A stretch of DNA of 12,224 nt, taken from NCBI GenBank assembly GCA_028565635.1, contig JAOXYB010046801.1:1-12224 (forward strand), read 5' to 3'. The stretch comes from Phoronis ovalis (Eukaryota; Phoronida; Phoronidae). Both the position numbers and the translations under genes were made by a program. The notes beneath the pieces were generated by a model that was given only the letters and a program-made list of their open reading frames with translations, was not told the origin of the DNA and did not search any database. This document shows, one piece after another, positions 1 through 8,160 of the stretch (position 1 is its first letter; every line of letters starts with the position of its first letter).

Positions 1-284
1 AAATAACAGTTTGTACAGTACTTCTTAATCTTATACAGGAGCATTTTATATGTGTGTGCAAGTCCAGTATACTATCAAGATACAACTGTACAGCTTTATT
101 TATTTTGTGAGATAAATTTGGAACTTAATCTGGAAATAGTAAAACAGTGAAACTGTTATCAGTCAACTAATTATGTAATCAGTTAACTAACCATTTTTAA
201 AAGTCTTTGGTTATATGCCTCATGCACTTTTATAGTAAATGATTGTTTTTGTATATTATATTTTTCCTCTTATTTATTTCACAG
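1..284. other. METTL4 upstream intron, no recognised content
   Basis: AT-rich sequence before the first recognised METTL4 exon, taken as the 3' part of an intron because 285 follows an acceptor. I find no coding similarity, RNA gene or structured repeat. Confidence 0.5.
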
Positions 285-437
285 CTTGTCTATGTGATAA
301 CAACTGCTTAGTTAACACCTTATTTATAAACAGTTTTTCAGCAGCCATCAACCTGTGTAGTAAAACTGACCAGTATATTGTTCCTGCCAATTGCCGATTT
401 CTAATGTCAGACATTACTGACATTCATCATCTCTGTG
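285..437 (+). CDS. METTL4: METTL4 exon a (start of MT-A70 region)
   Basis: The exon follows a pyrimidine-rich acceptor (ttatttcacag, ending at 284) and stops before the donor gtatgt at 438. Its first two bases complete a codon begun in an upstream exon outside the window, and its last base G joins 1686-1687 to give Gly. The readable end, VPANCRFLMSDITDIHHLC, matches the segment METTL4 proteins carry just before the DPPW strand. The first half (CDNNCLVNTLF and so on) is less conserved and I do not recognise motifs there. No METTL4 sequence was recognised in 1-284. Confidence 0.85.
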
Positions 438-3400
438 GTATGTATTTCACTGACTCGTTATTTATTCATACTCGACGCACTATGCCAGTATAGTGTTATT
501 TTGAGACATTGTAACTAAATGAATCACTACCCTTGAGTGCTACAATGATATTATTAATATTGCCAAACAGGAAATTTCTTTTGGAGTTTTTCTGGTGCTT
601 TAGTTATCATTATAATAGCATAAAAGTAAATTATGATGGTGTTGTCAATATCGTAAACAATAAAATAATAAAATTATATTCTTTCCATTTTACATGCCAC
701 ACTGACTACTGAACTATATACTATGCACAAAAGTTAAGTAATTAAACACAGATTTCTTAAATTAATATTTTAACGGGTCAACATAGAATAATTTTTTTGA
801 GTGGTGATACTCCGTAATCAACACCCTATACCAATTAAAATCGGAAACACCTGCTGAGCATGTTTGTTGAAAAACAAAATTTTGTCTCATTGAGAATTTT
901 GTATAGATGTTGAAAGGGGTGTTGTTGTATGCACATACAGTCAGATTTAAACACATTATGCAGACTGTTACTACCGCTTTATTGTTAATTTTATGGACTT
1001 TTGCAATTTCCAATAAAAATCAAATTTTTGTCAGCATCTTCTGTGCCTTGCTGCCACATTAAAACATTCCACCATTTCCATTCATTCTGGCTAGCTTATG
1101 GCAATTTGTCAAGTCTGTCAGCGGGTTTGTTTAGGTGTCTAATAGCTAGGCGGCATTTTATCACACCAGTTGATGCAGACATTTGCAAAATGTTGCAGCT
1201 CAGTTCTTATGCTGGGTGCTGACTTAAAGAGATTTCCAAAGGCATGTTGCATCACTATTCAATTACTCCTATAATCTGTATTCTTGGTTGTCAAAACCTT
1301 TGATAAATTCCCATTTATTGAAAGTTTGGCCAGTCGGCTAATTACAAACTACATAACCTGTCAGAATTCATTCCTTATCATTTGTTTATAAGTGGCTCAA
1401 GAAAGAGATTGTTGAAATTGTCATTTTCAAAATGCTACTCCACTGTGACGAAACTTGATTTCAAAGCAGTTATGCTCACCAGGTGTGTTTTATTGTACCT
1501 CTTTCAGGTAGGGCCTTGATTACTGAATATTATTAACAAAAATTAAAAATTTTATTTTAGTTATTTAACTTTTTGTGAATAGTATAATTATATTAAAAAC
1601 AGTCTATTTAAGTGAAAATGTACAATATGATATTATCTTTTACTGACTGTGAGTAAAAATTTAACAGTTTATTACTTATCTTCAGGTAATTGCCTGGGGT
1701 ATGATTTGATTGTGATAGACCCTCCATGGGAAAACAAGTCAGCAAAAAGAAAAAAAACGTAAGTTCATCTTACTATATTCAAATCTTTAACAAAATTTCA
1801 ATGGATATATATAGCCTCAAGTAATGTTGAAGTACACATTGAGACTTTTTGAAAATGATAAATTGTATGTTCTGAGTGTAGCATTTTTTAAACAGTCCAT
1901 GATTTCATATTCACAAAAAATTCGAAATAAATGAAATTAAAAGCAAAAATCACTGAAATTGTGTTTCTGTGCTGTAGGTACAACAGTTTAAGTAACTATG
2001 ATCTGTACAAGTTGCCTATGAGCCTGCTAGCAACGTCTGGATGCTTAGTAGCAGTGTGGGTCACTAATAAGCAAAAACAGAGAGTTTGTGAGAGATGAGC
2101 TCTTTAAACATTGGAACATTCAATATATAGCTGAGTGGCACTGGGTTAAAGTAAGAACTGTTATTCATGGTCTCAGGAATGAATAGCATATGATTGTATT
2201 TATCTGTAATCATTCATTCACACTTACAGTTGGATTCATGTCAAAAATATTTAATATTTTTTGCAATCTGCTACTTGATTTGATAAGAACTGTTCAAAGT
2301 GTTATTCATAGTCTCAAAACTGAATAGAGTTAAATCATTAGTCACGATCACTAACTAATTTGGCTGTTGTTTGGTGAAAAAATCTCGCAACATAGACAAG
2401 AAAAAAAGTTATGCATTTTCTTTTTCACAGTATGTCAAATACATCATTTTCTTTTTATGAAGCACGAGTACTTTCCTGCAATGTAGACATCAAACAGTCT
2501 AGCTTCAGTTACATAAATCAAAGAATTTAATCTTTTCCCACAATAAAGCACTACACTTGAGCAACGATTGAATAAATCGTCAGATGTAAAACTTCAGATT
2601 TTTAGGTGAAATTTAACTCGCATTGCTGTTTAAACAGAATTAACTGGATGGAAGCTCAACATTGTCGTAAATTTAACTAAAATGATAGAATTCAACATTT
2701 TTTTCATTTGCAAAATTTGATGCTGTTAATATTTGTTGAAGTTTAAAAAATATTTACGAAAAACAGCCCATTTTGACGTACTTTAAAAGATTAATGGCAT
2801 CAAACATTGCGATTAAAAGATCAAGGCAAGCAAACTGCACATGCCAAATATCAGACAGTATATTGCTGCTTCCATTAAGTTATTGTGTCGAAAGTTCAGT
2901 AGTTTTAAAAGGATGCCTTTTTATGATCACCATAATTGCCAACGCAATGAAAATGTCCTTGCAATTCCGTTTGAGTCTGAAATTACTATTAGAAAAAAAT
3001 CTCCAGCAAACTTTGCTTTTCATCAAAATATTATTTTTTGATCAAACAAAATCTGACCTTCAAAAAAACCTTTTATTTTAGAAATTAAATTGACCCAAAT
3101 TAGTTTATAACCGTCCTTAAATACTAGCATTGTGTTTACCTCTACTTATAGTTTGCTTCATGTTTTTATCAAAACACATTTAATTCTAACGTAGTATTCA
3201 ATATTATGATACAATTTGATGTTGATTTCTTATGTAATAAATGTATAACACAGCACATGTTTGTTTTAGGAAACTAATTTTTACCAATTTGCATCTTTGC
3301 ACTTGCTGTATTTCAGTATTTTTGGTAATTAAAAGGTGGCTTTCAACATCATGGTTGTTAATGACATCCCAACGCTGATGTAGATGTTGAATGACAGTTC

Positions 3401-5233
3401 ATTCATGACATTGACTCACCAATGCACAAGAAACCGTATGAACATCTGATTCTAGGCAGATATCAAGGCAGCGAACAGGAAGGTGTACCTGACCAAAAAA
3501 TTATTTTGACCGTTCCATGCAGTATACATTCTAGAAAACCGCACTTAAAAGGTACATGTATGTAACACTTATCAATCTTCTCAGCTTTGTTGATGACATT
3601 TTGGAGGCTAGGGTTGGATTAAACCCTTTCATGCTATATCGAAAATCTGCACAAGAAGACTAACTCTTCCGATGTTAAAATGGAGATTCGTCAGTGTAGA
3701 ATGAAGTGGCTAGGTCATGTTTTTCGGTTGCAGCAAGATAGTATCCCAAGGGTGGCACAGCGGTGGACCCCCCAGGGAGCTCGAGACAGAGGCATATATG
3801 CATTATGTAGTCTGCATAGAGTTGCAGAAAAAATGGATTTTATTGCACAAATAAACATATGTTAAGAAGCCTATTGTCAATGTTATTGTTCCAGAAATTT
3901 AAGAAATAAATCTGCGTGGTTAATTCTAATGTATAACAAGTAGATCCTTTACTGAGAGATGTTGAACTTGATCAACTTCTAGAATGCTGCTTTTTGAGTT
4001 CATTGCATTAGAGCGAATTTCAAATTTCCAACAAATTGTATCTTTTGAAATTCGAATGAATTGAAACTGTAATAATTTGTTCACTATATTCAATTCAAGC
4101 GAAGTATATAGGTAAAAAGTTTTGAGTAAAAACACTTCAGGGTGTCACAGTTCATAAATAACTTAAACTTAAATGCATCAAATGAGCACAAGGTAATTTG
4201 TAAAATCAAAATGTTTGTAATTTTTTTGTTGTGAAAGTCACCATCTGTTTCAGACTTGCTAGAGCCTTATCTTCCTGCTGATGCTAAATGTCTCGAATTA
4301 TTTGCAAGAAACTTGCAAGCTGGTTGGACTAGCTGGGGTAATGAAGTAAGTAATAATAGAAGTAACCCTACTTGCAATCTTTAATGAATGTTAGTGTTTT
4401 TGGCTTCTAGAACCATTTTCATTTCAATTTTTTTTTTGGAAAGTGCACTTGGATTTTTGTATTAATTGAAAACTGCATTAAAGTTGGACATATTTGAAAT
4501 ATGCATTGTAAAAAGAGGGATTATGTTGAGATCAATAACTTTTTGTGCCTTGGTCCAGAGCACTAAAATTTGCGAAAGGCTAACACTAGTCAGCTCTTAT
4601 TATGGAAAACTGAAATAAATATCGAATATTTCAAAAATATCTAAAAGCTTAATTTTCATTTAAATTTAGAGAAAGAATTTGGTTTCTCTACTTAAATTTG
4701 CTTTGAATTTAAAATTGAAAAAAAATGGCTCTAGGCTAATGGAGCCAAACCTATATAATGTTAGAAACATAGATAACACATAAACATATACAGTGTATAC
4801 CATATTAACATATGTGAGTGAGTGTATGCCTAAGTACTTAACAGAGGGAGCTCAGTTTATTGTAGAAACTGTGTATTAGTGCTTACTACAATAAATTTAT
4901 GAATTCCAATTAATGTTTGTAATGACTAATGTCTGTCTACATCATTCTGCCATTGTGCTCTAAAATGTTAATATTTCAAGTATGTAGTTCTTTGAGCAGT
5001 TTTGACAGTGGCTTAGTGTATAAAACTCATGTTATGCAGTAGAAATATGGCTTATAAAAAGCATTTAATTATTATTAAAATGTCTTAGTGATAATATGTG
5101 TTACTTTAAAATATTCATGATACTTCTTTTTGGCTTTGTCAGTTATCTGTGATGTACACATATTTACCATACTTCTGTTTTACAGGTTCTGAAGTTTCAA
5201 CATGTGGACTTTTTCACAGAGTGTATAAAATGA
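285..5233 (+). CDS. METTL4: METTL4-like N6-adenine methyltransferase, C-terminal catalytic part, six exonic blocks (frame disrupted)
   Basis: METTL4 is an MT-A70 family SAM-dependent methyltransferase known for N6-methylation of 2'-O-methyladenosine in U2 snRNA and proposed to methylate DNA adenine. Seen here, in order: VPANCRFLMSDI, YDLIVIDPPWENKS (DPPW active site at 1718-1729), LVAVWVTNKQKQ, YIAEWHWVK, HKKPYEHLILGRYQ, IILTVPCSIHSRKPHL, CLELFARNLQAGWTSWGNE and VLKFQHVDFF before a TGA stop. This order and these motifs match METTL4 rather than METTL3 or METTL14. Four of five splice junctions agree in phase with good GT/AG sites. The N-terminal exons are upstream of the window. Two defects break a continuous reading frame: a frameshift in the third block with TGA at 2096-2098, and an unclear 5' edge of the fourth. 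Because introns are retained, it is not a processed retrocopy. It may be an allele or copy losing function, or carry a sequence error. Family assignment is near certain; functionality is open. Confidence 0.93.
438..1685. other. METTL4 intron between exons a and b
   Basis: A 1.25-kb intron. Its central part (about 820-1400) is less AT-rich than the flanks and may be an old insertion. Its short open frames on both strands are broken and match no family I recognise. Confidence 0.55.
1686..1758 (+). CDS. METTL4: METTL4 exon b with DPPW catalytic motif
   Basis: Acceptor ttatcttcag ends at 1685 and donor gtaagt starts at 1759. The translation reads NCLGYDLIVIDPPWENKSAK followed by a basic run, RKKT. 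DPPW at 1718-1729 is the catalytic motif of MT-A70 adenine methyltransferases, and the ENKS that follows is typical of METTL4. Phase fits on both sides: Gly is split with exon a, and AC at 1757-1758 joins G at 1978 to make Thr. Confidence 0.93.
1978..2150 (+). CDS. METTL4: METTL4 exon c, frameshifted by loss of one GA unit
   Basis: The acceptor is tgctgtag (ends 1977) and the donor gtaaga (starts 2151). In the incoming frame the exon reads YNSLSNYDLYKLPMSLLATS, then GCLVAVWVTNKQKQRVCER, and hits TGA at 2096-2098. From 2095 a different frame continues the family pattern with DELFKHWNIQYIAEWHWVK to the donor at phase 0. The switch lies in a GAGAGA run at about 2088-2095. One additional GA would give VCERDELFKHW without a break and the residue spacing usual for METTL4. 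A 2-bp repeat contraction is thus the simplest lesion. Confidence 0.88.
2152..2328. repeat. imperfect intronic direct repeat
   Basis: The segment from 2152 (taagaactgttattcat, then gtctca and tgaatag) recurs from 2284 with a 9-base insertion after taagaactgtt and a few substitutions. The copies are about 130 bases apart and sit just inside the 5' splice site of the intron after exon c. It is probably a small local duplication. Confidence 0.6.
3342..3391. repeat. small foldback next to METTL4 exon d
   Basis: ttcaacatc at 3342-3350 is the exact reverse complement of gatgttgaa at 3383-3391, with a second short pairing (gttg/caac) inside. The right arm ends one base before the TGA that closes the exon d frame. 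Confidence 0.55.
3395..3551 (+). CDS. METTL4: METTL4 exon d, 5' boundary uncertain
   Basis: Family similarity begins near QFIHDIDSP and runs through MHKKPYEHLILGRYQGSEQ, VPDQKIILTVPC and SIHSRKPHLK to the donor gtacat at 3552. The final G at 3551 joins AC at 4254-4255 to give Asp, so the 3' junction is sound. The 5' edge is not. The frame is closed by TGA at 3392-3394. An AG at 3396-3397 would splice in phase (WHWVK to FIHDIDSP), but it lacks a pyrimidine tract and would drop about six to eight residues usual here. Better-looking acceptors at 3270 and 3316 lead into stops. The Met between DSP and HKK looks like an extra residue. Confidence 0.82.
3623..3862 (+). mobile_element. LINE retrotransposon fragment, reverse transcriptase C-terminal tail
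   Basis: One open frame reads CYIENLHKKTN, VKMEIRQCRMKWLGHVFR, then SIPRVAQRWTPQGARDRG, and degrades into LHRVAEKMD. The order NxxLxxRTN, EIRxRRxxWxGHVxR, ALRWTPxGxRxRGRPxxTWRRT is the well-known C-terminal tail of non-LTR reverse transcriptases spread widely in animal genomes. Only the tail survives, in METTL4 sense orientation within the intron between exons d and e. The TWRRT part is eroded, the frame is closed upstream by TAA at 3620-3622, and no polymerase motif is present. It is a dead, 5'-truncated copy; the exact clade cannot be told from this piece. Confidence 0.8.
3863..4253. other. rest of METTL4 intron between exons d and e
   Basis: AT-rich sequence after the LINE relic, running to the exon e acceptor. 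I see no gene or structured repeat. Any 3' end of the LINE is not distinguishable. Confidence 0.4.
4254..4345 (+). CDS. METTL4: METTL4 exon e
   Basis: Acceptor ccatctgtttcag ends at 4253 and donor gtaagt starts at 4346. The translation includes LLEPYLPADAK, CLELFARNLQAGW and TSWGNE. ELFARNL followed by GW and WGNE is the conserved C-terminal signature of MT-A70 enzymes, forming the last core strand of the Rossmann fold in known family members. The junctions are phase 1 with exon d and phase 0 with the last exon. No lesion is visible. Confidence 0.94.
4346..5185. other. METTL4 intron between exons e and last exon
   Basis: 840 bases of AT-rich sequence with mononucleotide runs. Nothing coding, structural or repeat-like was recognised. 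Confidence 0.5.
5186..5233 (+). CDS. METTL4: METTL4 last coding exon
   Basis: Acceptor acttctgttttacag ends at 5185. The exon reads VLKFQHVDFFTECIK and then TGA at 5231-5233. VLKFQH directly after WGNE is the expected METTL4 C terminus, and the ending shortly afterwards fits the family. A possible ATTAAA signal lies 49 bases downstream. Confidence 0.92.
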   Translation, partial: VLKFQHVDFFTECIK

Positions 5234-6500
5234 TTTAAATAATTTAGAATTTAAAAGCAAGGATTCTGCTTTTAGAAAGGAATTAAAGATGTCCAATATT
5301 GTTTAACAGACGAAAAAAAATGAGAACTGTGATGATCAAATTTCGATGGGTATCATATTATTGTAGAGTGAATATGGTGAAATGAAATCAGGTTCAATTA
5401 AGATCCCTTAATATTGCGGTATCATAAGAAAAGCCACAACCCTGTGCACCACCCAGCATCAGATGACAAAACATTTTGTTACTTTTACAGAACAGTATAA
5501 AGTAAAAGTTGCCACTTAACTGTAATGAGTTATTAGCTAATTTTCTAATTTGGAAATCTGTCAACTTCATTGCTTAATCATTCAACTGTAAACGTTTTAT
5601 CAAAAAAGAATATTTGAAGAGTAAATATGCAATTTTCAATTTTATGTTTTAAAACGACTTGTTTGTAGTGTTTATTTAATATTACACCATTCAGTCCTGA
5701 CAGGATGAATTTGATCTGTTTAATTTCAGTGATAACCAAGCAGTGAGTGGTTGGGATTCACCTTAACATTACCATTATCACATAGTTATTTATACCTGCT
5801 GTTCTCCATGAAGAGATAGCCATCATTCACACACATTTTTTTCGTTATTTTGTGGTCACTCTGGAATTCAGTATATCACAGTGATACTAATTAAATATTT
5901 ATGTTGTGTTCGCCCCTTTAGAATGGAGAAATATTGACTTCAACATGTAAGTCCCTTAATTATCTTACTTTTTGCTAAATTTTGAGTGTTTTGACAAAGC
6001 CTCATTTTCCAACCAACTTTTTTACAGGGTGTTTATACATACCTTTCTTGTTAATTAAGTTTAAATTTTGACTAACAGCAATGGTATAACAATTATATTG
6101 TCAAGATATGTTCTAAAGTACCTGCTTGGTGACATAAGGACACATATGGATCCAATCCACTTCAATAATGACAATTGTTTTACAATAGGTAAAGTTTTGA
6201 AGATGTTAACTATTCACAATTCAATATCTTATATTTCAATGGCTTGTGCTTACAGCCAATTTTTCGTGCCACAGACACAACACATGCGATAAAGATGGCA
6301 TCAAATATTTTTCTATCGCTGACTGTAGACCACCTGGTGGGAATTTCTGGTATTAAAAATCCAATAAATTTTCTATTCAAAGGTAACTCAGAAATTGTGT
6401 CTTCAATCTATGCTAAATTCAAACCAATTTAAAAAATGGGTAGTGTCCATGCCCGGGAGCACTGTCATTACATACATGTGCCGCCTAATAGGCCCGCTTT
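5234..6500. other. METTL4 3' UTR and intergenic sequence
   Basis: Begins as the METTL4 3' UTR and passes into intergenic DNA without a clear boundary. Short open frames (for example 6068-6292) match nothing I recognise and have no supporting splice or family evidence. Confidence 0.45.
5282..5287 (+). promoter_or_regulatory. possible METTL4 polyadenylation signal (ATTAAA)
   Basis: ATTAAA is the common variant of AATAAA and sits 49 bases past the stop codon. The hexamer is expected often by chance in sequence this AT-rich, so the call is weak. Confidence 0.25.
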
Positions 6501-6542
6501 TTCAGCTCCCACACAGGGTATACCTTTCTAGTTGAATGTTTA

Positions 6543-6788
6543 CCACCGGGTATATTTACAAAAAATACTCGTTTGCCACAGGGTGTGCTTCTTGGAAAAC
6601 GACAGGTATGAAAAATTAAGGTCCGTAACTTGTATCAAATTTATATACCACGAAATATAATTTAGAAGCTAATTTTACACAAATCCTGGTATAAATTTCT
6701 GGAAAGCTATTTACAACGACATGCGTTTCGTGCTTTTTCACTTACGACAGGTATATTTTTGGTGACCTTTATTTACCACAGGGTCAGT
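6543..6788 (+). repeat. diverged direct repeat pair with CCACAGGGT motifs
   Basis: A segment at 6543-6587 (accaccgggtatattt, about 25 bases, then gccacagggtgtg) recurs at 6744-6788 (acgacaggtatattt, a similar gap, then accacagggtcag). The internal spacing is almost the same (26 and 25 bases between gtatattt and ccacaggg). Similar cores occur at 6511-6520 and 6599-6609. This may be an old tandem array or an eroded element. No protein is implied. Confidence 0.45.
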
Positions 6789-7389
6789 AGGGTCCAGGTG
6801 TTTTACCCTGAGCCGCATAGACCTACCAACATTTTCGACATTACCACCCGGCTTCAATGGATGGCACAGAAAGAATTTTGCGATGAAAAATGTCACTATT
6901 TAGTATTGTTATGGCAGGTCTCTATCCTACTTTCATTTGTTACGCGTTTTGAAGATCTTTTGTTACCCTAAATTGGGAAAAATTCGATTCTATGCATTAT
7001 GCGCGAGGACCAGATGAAAAACTGTGGATAAAACGGTTACATACTCTATGCTGGCGTTGTTCTAAAAATAAGTCGAAGCGATTGAACGTCACATTTTAAA
7101 TAAAATTTATTTGTATTTGCGTACAAAATATCAAAGTTTGGTTTGCTGCAAGACACATTTTGTCATAATAATTGGCATTTGAAATTTTATAAACGCAGCT
7201 AAATAAGGACTTCTCGTAAACTTGAACCCATTAACTGAGACTAACGCCACCAACCTGTTAGCTCGCAGTAATTTTATTGTTCTCTACATATTTTAGTAGA
7301 ATGGATCAGAATAATCTTCACTATGAAGTGTCATTCATTTCTTGAAAATGAAAAAAATGTTTCAAAGTCAACTTGGACACGGCTTTGTA
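6789..7389. other. intergenic sequence, no recognised gene
   Basis: Mixed AT-rich DNA between the repeat pair and the foldback element. Minus-strand AATAAA hexamers (TTTATT on the plus strand) lie at 7106-7111 and 7273-7278 and could serve the minus-strand gene. Confidence 0.4.
7381..7389. repeat. target site duplication, left copy
   Basis: ggctttgta is identical to the copy at 7651-7659. The next base (T) also matches, so a 10-bp duplication cannot be excluded. Confidence 0.8.
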
Positions 7390-7650
7390 TAGACTTGCTC
7401 AAGTCCCTGTGAACTTAAAAAAAAAAATTAATGTTTATTTCTCTTTTTTATGTGTTTTACATCAGTGTTTTTAATTATCTCGAAAAATAATTTTTTTTTT
7501 ACTATCATATATATGTTGAGTGACGGCAAACACCCAACATATATATGATAGTGAAAATAAAACGAGATAATTAGAAACACTGATGTAAAAGACATAAGAA
7601 AGAGAATTAAACATAATTTTTTTTTTTAAGTTCACAGGGTCAGTAGTCTA
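7390..7650. mobile_element. foldback MITE with 9-bp target site duplication (Mutator-like)
   Basis: The 261-bp element folds almost completely on itself. The left arm (cctgtgaacttaaa, ttttacatcagtgttt, aattatctcg, tatcatatatatgttg) is matched by the reverse complement of the right arm with few mismatches, leaving an 8-base loop at 7523-7530. The outermost bases are TAGACT (7390-7395) and AGTCTA (7645-7650). They are flanked by identical ggctttgta at 7381-7389 and 7651-7659, a perfect 9-bp target duplication. Long terminal inverted repeats with 9-bp duplications are typical of Mutator-like elements; hAT elements make 8 bp. It has no coding capacity, so it is non-autonomous. Clear arms and an intact duplication suggest a fairly recent insertion. 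Confidence 0.85.
7434..7439 (-). promoter_or_regulatory. possible polyadenylation signal of the minus-strand gene, inside the MITE
   Basis: TTTATT on the plus strand is AATAAA on the minus strand. It is the first canonical hexamer downstream of the stop at 7916-7918. An ATTAAA variant (minus strand) lies at 7470-7475. Both belong to the foldback element. Their use is inferred only. Confidence 0.3.
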
Positions 7651-7659
7651 GGCTTTGTA
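7651..7659. repeat. target site duplication, right copy
   Basis: ggctttgta abuts the AGTCTA end of the foldback element and is identical to 7381-7389. Confidence 0.8.
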
Positions 7660-7915
7660 TTGAGTTAGCGTTTCTCATAATTATTAACAAAATAATGCAG
7701 TCTTTATGTTCTGTTATGGATTGATCTCTTTCATGCTCTTAGAGATGACTGAGGGCGCGAGCCCAAATGTTCCCAGCATGCTGCATTTTTCACAAGAGAC
7801 AATGAAACAGTTCTCCGCCCGCTCACGCGATTCATCCATTCAGACAACCTGCATGCTGAGTACGGTTGGGTTCGTAACCGTATAGCCTCGATCCAGCAAA
7901 AGTAGGCAGTCTAAT
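7660..7915 (-). other. likely 3' UTR of the minus-strand acidic-tail gene
   Basis: This stretch follows the stop codon of the minus-strand terminal exon and is more GC-rich than most of the window (for example about 7745-7860). There is no AATAAA or ATTAAA on the minus strand here, so the transcript should extend into the foldback element. Confidence 0.45.
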
Positions 7916-8160
7916 TCATGTCTGCGTGTAAGCATCCTTATACGCATGCCCATTCCTGCGAGTTTCACCATTTTCACAATCATATGGTGACGATTCTTCA
8001 ACTGGGAAATGCAACTCCTGTTGATGTAATTCCTGTTGAGGTTCTGTCCTCGACTCTTCGACTGACAATTGTAAATTATCAGATGATGATTGCTGCTGAG
8101 CTTCTGTCCCAGACTCTTCAACGGACAGCTGCAAAATATCTTGGGGATCTCGCTTGTCTT
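7916..8160 (-). CDS. terminal exon of the acidic-tail gene with three 20-residue repeats
   Basis: The acceptor (minus strand tctttttag) ends at 8161. Two bases (AA) complete a Glu codon with the previous exon, then DKRDPQDI leads to the repeats. LQLSVEESGTEAQQQ, LQLSVEESRTEPQQE and LHFPVEESSPY start at 20-residue intervals. The DNA of the first two units differs mostly at third positions (for example LQLSVEES uses different codons in each), which suggests constraint on protein. The tail (GETRRNGHAYKDAYTQT) is neutral to basic and ends at TGA 7916-7918. Confidence 0.72.

Larger units (their letters stand above)
2151..3394. other. METTL4 intron between exons c and d
   Basis: About 1.24 kb of AT-rich sequence. 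It contains an imperfect direct repeat near the 5' end (2152-2189 and 2284-2328) and a small foldback at its 3' end. Open frames around 2773-3081 give low-complexity, Lys/Leu-rich translations and are probably chance. Confidence 0.5.

Noticed and set aside
762-1222. Open frames on both strands in the less AT-rich part of the first METTL4 intron
   Set aside because: Possible relic of a transposon, but I could not match any transposase motif, so it is not called.
2773-3081. Two overlapping plus-strand open frames in the METTL4 intron
   Set aside because: No recognised motif, low-complexity composition, and located between METTL4 exons. Treated as chance.
6759-6971. Plus-strand open frame of 70 codons
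   Set aside because: No family recognised, and it overlaps the CACAGGGT repeat cluster. No splice or promoter support.
7840-8121. Alternative minus-strand frame of 93 codons over the terminal exon
   Set aside because: It overlaps the repeat-bearing frame but does not match the phase of the upstream acidic exons.
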